From positions 27,331-91,330 of the forward strand of contig JADFYG010000008.1 in assembly GCA_015233155.1 (NCBI GenBank): 64,000 nucleotides of DNA. The letters are read 5' to 3'. Numbering within the stretch: position 1 is the stretch's first letter; the number at the start of each line of letters is the position of its first letter. Below, piece after piece: positions 61,027-64,000 of this stretch. The translations under genes and the position numbers were made by a program. The DNA comes from Candidatus Rifleibacteriota bacterium (lineage in GTDB: Bacteria; Muiribacteriota; Ozemobacteria; Ozemobacterales; Ozemobacteraceae). The notes under the pieces were generated by a model. The model was given only the letters and a program-made list of their open reading frames with translations. It was not told where the DNA came from and ran no database searches.

Positions 61027-64000
61027 TCTCCAAATCCTCCGGTACCATTCTGACGACGAAACTGTGCGCCTCGCCTCTCCTTTACCGCTGGAACTCCTGG
61101 AAACTGAGCCATCACGCTTCCATGCCCGCACACATCCAGCCATTCCTTCACCAATCCGGGATTCAATGCAACACGAAGCCCCGAGGCAGGTTTCAGAGTT
61201 GCGCGTTCTCCCGTCGGAAGAATGATTTCAAGATTAAATACTGCATGTCCCGGCCACCGACGAAGCAAAGCCATCAACTCAGTGTAACCGTCCTTGTTAG
61301 CCTTTTCCTTCGGAATAATGAGCTTCAAAGCCGTGAATCCATCACAATTCAGATCGTCCAGGGTGAAGACGAATTCGGCATTTGTTTTCAGGCTGTCGCC
61401 AAGCATCTCCGATTTGACAATCATGAAGATAGGATTATCAACCTGCAATTTATCGCCACACTTTGCGAGAACAGTCGGAAAAATAGAAATATCCGCCGTT
61501 GCATTATCATCCTCAATCGTGACGAACGCCATAGCGTCACCCTTTTTTGTTGTATGACGCTTGACGCCAATTACTATTCCGCAAACTCGTGCGACACGAC
61601 CATCCCCCGATCCGGACGCAAGATCGCTAAGCGCATGTGTTGCAAATATTCTCGCCAGTGGTATGACTTCCTGAAAAGGATTTCCCGAAAGATAAAAGCC
61701 AAGAACTTCCTTTTCGGCCGCTAATCGCTCCTTCTCGGTGAGTTCCGGAATATCCGGCGGCGTCGGATCGGCCGGAACAAACGCTTCATCTTCCCCAGCA
61801 TCTGTCATCAAATCGAAAAAGCTCATCTGACCGGAAAGACGCTCCTTTTGCACCGCCTGTCCCGTCTTCAACACATCTGTCGAAATGGCCAGGAGCTGAC
61901 TGCGGCGATGTCCGAATCCATCGCATGCGCCAGCCTTAATCAAGGCTTCAATAACTCGTGTATTTACCAGTCTCGTGTCGACACGACGCGCGAAATCGGA
62001 TAACCCATGAAATTCCCCACCCTTCGCGCGCGCATCCAGCATAGAATCGACGGCATTTCCTCCAACGCCTTTAATCGCTGTCAGTCCGAAACGAACCGCA
62101 CCTTTCTCCACAGAAAACAACTTCTCACTCTTATTCAAGTCAGGAGGGAGAATCGGGATCTCCATAGAACGGCATTCCTCAATATATTGGCTGATCTTGT
62201 CTATGTCATTAATTTCAGAACTCAAAACCGCTGCCATGAATTCTACCGGATAATGCGCCTTGAGATATGCCGTTTGATATGTCACTACAGCGTATGCCGC
62301 CGAATGTGATTTGTTGAATCCATATTCGCCGAAGCTTGCCATCAGATCGAAAATACTCTGCGCCTTCTCCCGGTCGATTCCGCGTTTGACCGCGCCCTCC
62401 ACGAACATGCGGCCATTTTTTTCCATGTCCTCGGGAATCTTCTTTGCCATTGCTTTTCGCAAGCCGTCCGCTTGCGCCATGGTGAAGTTTCCGAGGACGT
62501 TTGCGGTATGCATGCATTGTTCCTGATACAGGAATACTCCGTAGGTGTCTTTCAGTATGGGTTCAAGATCATTATGTGGATAAGCTAACGCCTTTCGGCC
62601 GTGCTTGCGCTCCACAAAATCGTCCACCATGCCGGAGCCAAGCGGTCCGGGGCGATACATGGCCAGCAAGGCAATGATGTCTTCGAAAACAGACGGCTTC
62701 AATCGCATAATCAGCGACCGCATGCCTGAAGATTCGAGCTGGAATACTCCCATGGTCAAGCCCTTGCAAAGCAGATCGTATGTCCCCGTATCATCAGTGG
62801 CAAGATGACTAAGATCAAGATCAGATCCCCTGCTGATTTTTATGAATTCCAACGCACGCTGAATGACTGACAGTGTCTTGAGACCCAGAAAATCCATCTT
62901 GAGCAAACCGATCTTCTCGATGGCGTTCTTTTCATACTGAGTGACCAACTCGTCCGATTTGTCACGGTAAAGCGGAACAATATCCATGATCGGTTCACGG
63001 GAAATAACGACCCCCGCTGCATGGATCCCGGTATGTCTCACCAAGCCATCTACCGTAGAGGCTATCTTTAACAATTGCTTATGTTCAGGTGTCCCGTTTT
63101 CAACTATGTCTCTCAGTTCCTGGACGTCATTCATCGCTTTCTTAAGATGTACACCCGGACCCTCAGGAACTAACTTCGCAATGCGATCAACTTCGGGAAG
63201 CGGAATCTGCATGACCCTGCCGATATCGCGAATCGCCATCTTCGCCAGAATCTGGTTGAACGTTATGATCTGCGAAACCTTGTCCCTGCCATACTTCTTT
63301 ACTACATATTCAATTACCCGCTCGCGTCCCTCATCGCTGAAATCGATATCGATGTCAGGCATGCTTATTCGTTCCGGATTCAGGAAACGTTCGAACAGAA
63401 GACCGTATTTGAGGGGGTCGATGTCAGTGATCCGAAGGAGATATGAAATAATGCTCCCGGCGGCAGATCCACGGCCAGGACCAACCGGCACGCCTATTGC
63501 CCGTGCTTCCCGAATGAAATCCCAGACGATCAGAAAATAATCACAAAATCCCATCTTCTTGACAACTGAAAACTCGAATTCGAGCCTTTTCTCCACTTCA
63601 TCCGAAAATCGAGCGGAGGATGTACTGATACCATGTGTTTCAACAGATGGCGGAGTTTCGGGTGATACTGCCGGATAACGTTCTGGCAATGCCTCTCGAC
63701 ATAATTCGTATAAATACGTCTCCGATGTCTTTCCCGAAGGAACTTCGAATGAAGGCAGAATGGATTTCCCCAGCGAAAGCTGGACATTACAACGGTCAGC
63801 GACAATTAACGTGTTAGTAATCGCGTCGGGCAGTTCATGAAACAGACGGCTCATCGCCTGCGGCGATTTGAGATAAAACTCGTGAGAATCGAATCGGAAA
63901 CGATTCGGGTCATTGAGAAGCGACTGCGTCTGCAGGCAAAGCATCGCATCCTGGGCTTCCCAGTCCTCGGGATTCACATAATGTGCATCATTGGTGGCAA
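61023..64000 (-). CDS. dnaE: DNA polymerase III alpha subunit (5' part outside window)
   Basis: The frame stays open to the right edge; the last ~990 residues of the protein are present and the N-terminal part, including most of the PHP domain, lies beyond 64000. ATNDAHYV near the edge is a normal DnaE PHP segment. The polymerase core has RGSAAGSIISYLL, the catalytic aspartates in PDIDIDF, and YQEQCMHTANVLGNF. A tandem helix-hairpin-helix region and an OB-fold (GVVIG-type segment, IDDxx strands ~800-880) follow. It replicates the chromosome as the catalytic subunit of the holoenzyme. The stop overlaps the start of the barrel-protein gene (ATGA). Confidence 0.97.
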   Translation of the reverse strand, partial: ATNDAHYVNPEDWEAQDAMLCLQTQSLLNDPNRFRFDSHEFYLKSPQAMSRLFHELPDAITNTLIVADRCNVQLSLGKSILPSFEVPSGKTSETYLYELCREALPERYPAVSPETPPSVETHGISTSSARFSDEVEKRLEFEFSVVKKMGFCDYFLIVWDFIREARAIGVPVGPGRGSAAGSIISYLLRITDIDPLKYGLLFERFLNPERISMPDIDIDFSDEGRERVIEYVVKKYGRDKVSQIITFNQILAKMAIRDIGRVMQIPLPEVDRIAKLVPEGPGVHLKKAMNDVQELRDIVENGTPEHKQLLKIASTVDGLVRHTGIHAAGVVISREPIMDIVPLYRDKSDELVTQYEKNAIEKIGLLKMDFLGLKTLSVIQRALEFIKISRGSDLDLSHLATDDTGTYDLLCKGLTMGVFQLESSGMRSLIMRLKPSVFEDIIALLAMYRPGPLGSGMVDDFVERKHGRKALAYPHNDLEPILKDTYGVFLYQEQCMHTANVLGNFTMAQADGLRKAMAKKIPEDMEKNGRMFVEGAVKRGIDREKAQSIFDLMASFGEYGFNKSHSAAYAVVTYQTAYLKAHYPVEFMAAVLSSEINDIDKISQYIEECRSMEIPILPPDLNKSEKLFSVEKGAVRFGLTAIKGVGGNAVDSMLDARAKGGEFHGLSDFARRVDTRLVNTRVIEALIKAGACDGFGHRRSQLLAISTDVLKTGQAVQKERLSGQMSFFDLMTDAGEDEAFVPADPTPPDIPELTEKERLAAEKEVLGFYLSGNPFQEVIPLARIFATHALSDLASGSGDGRVARVCGIVIGVKRHTTKKGDAMAFVTIEDDNATADISIFPTVLAKCGDKLQVDNPIFMIVKSEMLGDSLKTNAEFVFTLDDLNCDGFTALKLIIPKEKANKDGYTELMALLRRWPGHAVFNLEIILPTGERATLKPASGLRVALNPGLVKEWLDVCGHGSVMAQFPGVPAVKERRGAQFRRQNGTGGFGE

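Noticed and set aside
1-64000. CRISPR array, prophage or insertion sequence
   Set aside because: No regularly spaced direct repeats, transposase, integrase or phage structural genes were found.

Overview
The window reads as chromosomal DNA of a diderm (Gram-negative-type) bacterium. It has a secretin and a complete type IV pilus/type II secretion-like assembly operon, an outer-membrane beta-barrel protein, many signal peptides, cobalamin-dependent methionine synthase and exopolysaccharide genes. Split gene order, SpoIIE-type phosphatases with HAMP domains and several dispersed palindromic repeats would fit an uncultured lineage such as candidate phylum Riflebacteria. That placement is inference only, since no rRNA or tRNA gene was found. 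Most genes lie on the minus strand. No CRISPR array, transposase or phage gene was recognised.

Layout. (1) 1-8.7 kb: an ECF sigma factor with a zinc-finger/FecR-type anti-sigma factor and a small secreted protein, an EF-hand protein, two paralogous secreted proteins (one running off the left edge with a Pro/Thr tail) and a three-gene minor-pilin operon. A ~58-bp sequence that looks like an ECF promoter occurs twice: before the sigma gene and in the leader of the second secreted paralogue. This suggests a small autoregulated cell-surface regulon. (2) 8.7-19.6 kb: a secreted orphan, two overlapping SpoIIE/HAMP genes of which one has lost catalytic residues, a secreted FGE-like protein, an M3 oligopeptidase and a GNAT acetyltransferase. 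(3) 19.9-30.3 kb: a HAD hydrolase, a lytic transglycosylase with a small exported partner, a fused tungstate-type ABC transporter, MetH, a homocysteine methyltransferase/MTHFR fusion and a site-2 protease. (4) 30.5-36.4 kb: a hybrid kinase, a response regulator and a membrane kinase in one operon, then a small secreted protein and an MFS transporter.

(5) 36.5-47 kb: surface-polysaccharide genes (WcaF-like acetyltransferase, WecG/TagA-like and WcaJ-like transferases, a ManC-like pyrophosphorylase fused to a degenerate phosphohexomutase, an FkbM methyltransferase and a glycosyltransferase), interrupted by a GNAT gene and a YgiQ radical-SAM gene. (6) 47-55.7 kb: a pilus/secretion assembly operon in the order secretin, PilP/GspC-like, PilO/GspM-like, PilM-PilN/GspL-like fusion, PilC/GspF and PilB/GspE. 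Two near-twin pilins lie beyond it. Transcription runs from high to low coordinates. (7) 55.9-64 kb: a sugar-nucleotide epimerase, a phosphodiester glycosidase, a large protease-like/propeller/beta-barrel fusion and dnaE (5' part off the right edge). The last three overlap by 4 nt and are probably translationally coupled.

The observations most worth following are the duplicated ECF promoter, the pseudophosphatase/phosphatase pair, the beta-barrel fusion carrying a degenerate peptidase domain, and a dispersed repeat whose two copies show compensatory stem changes around an identical loop.
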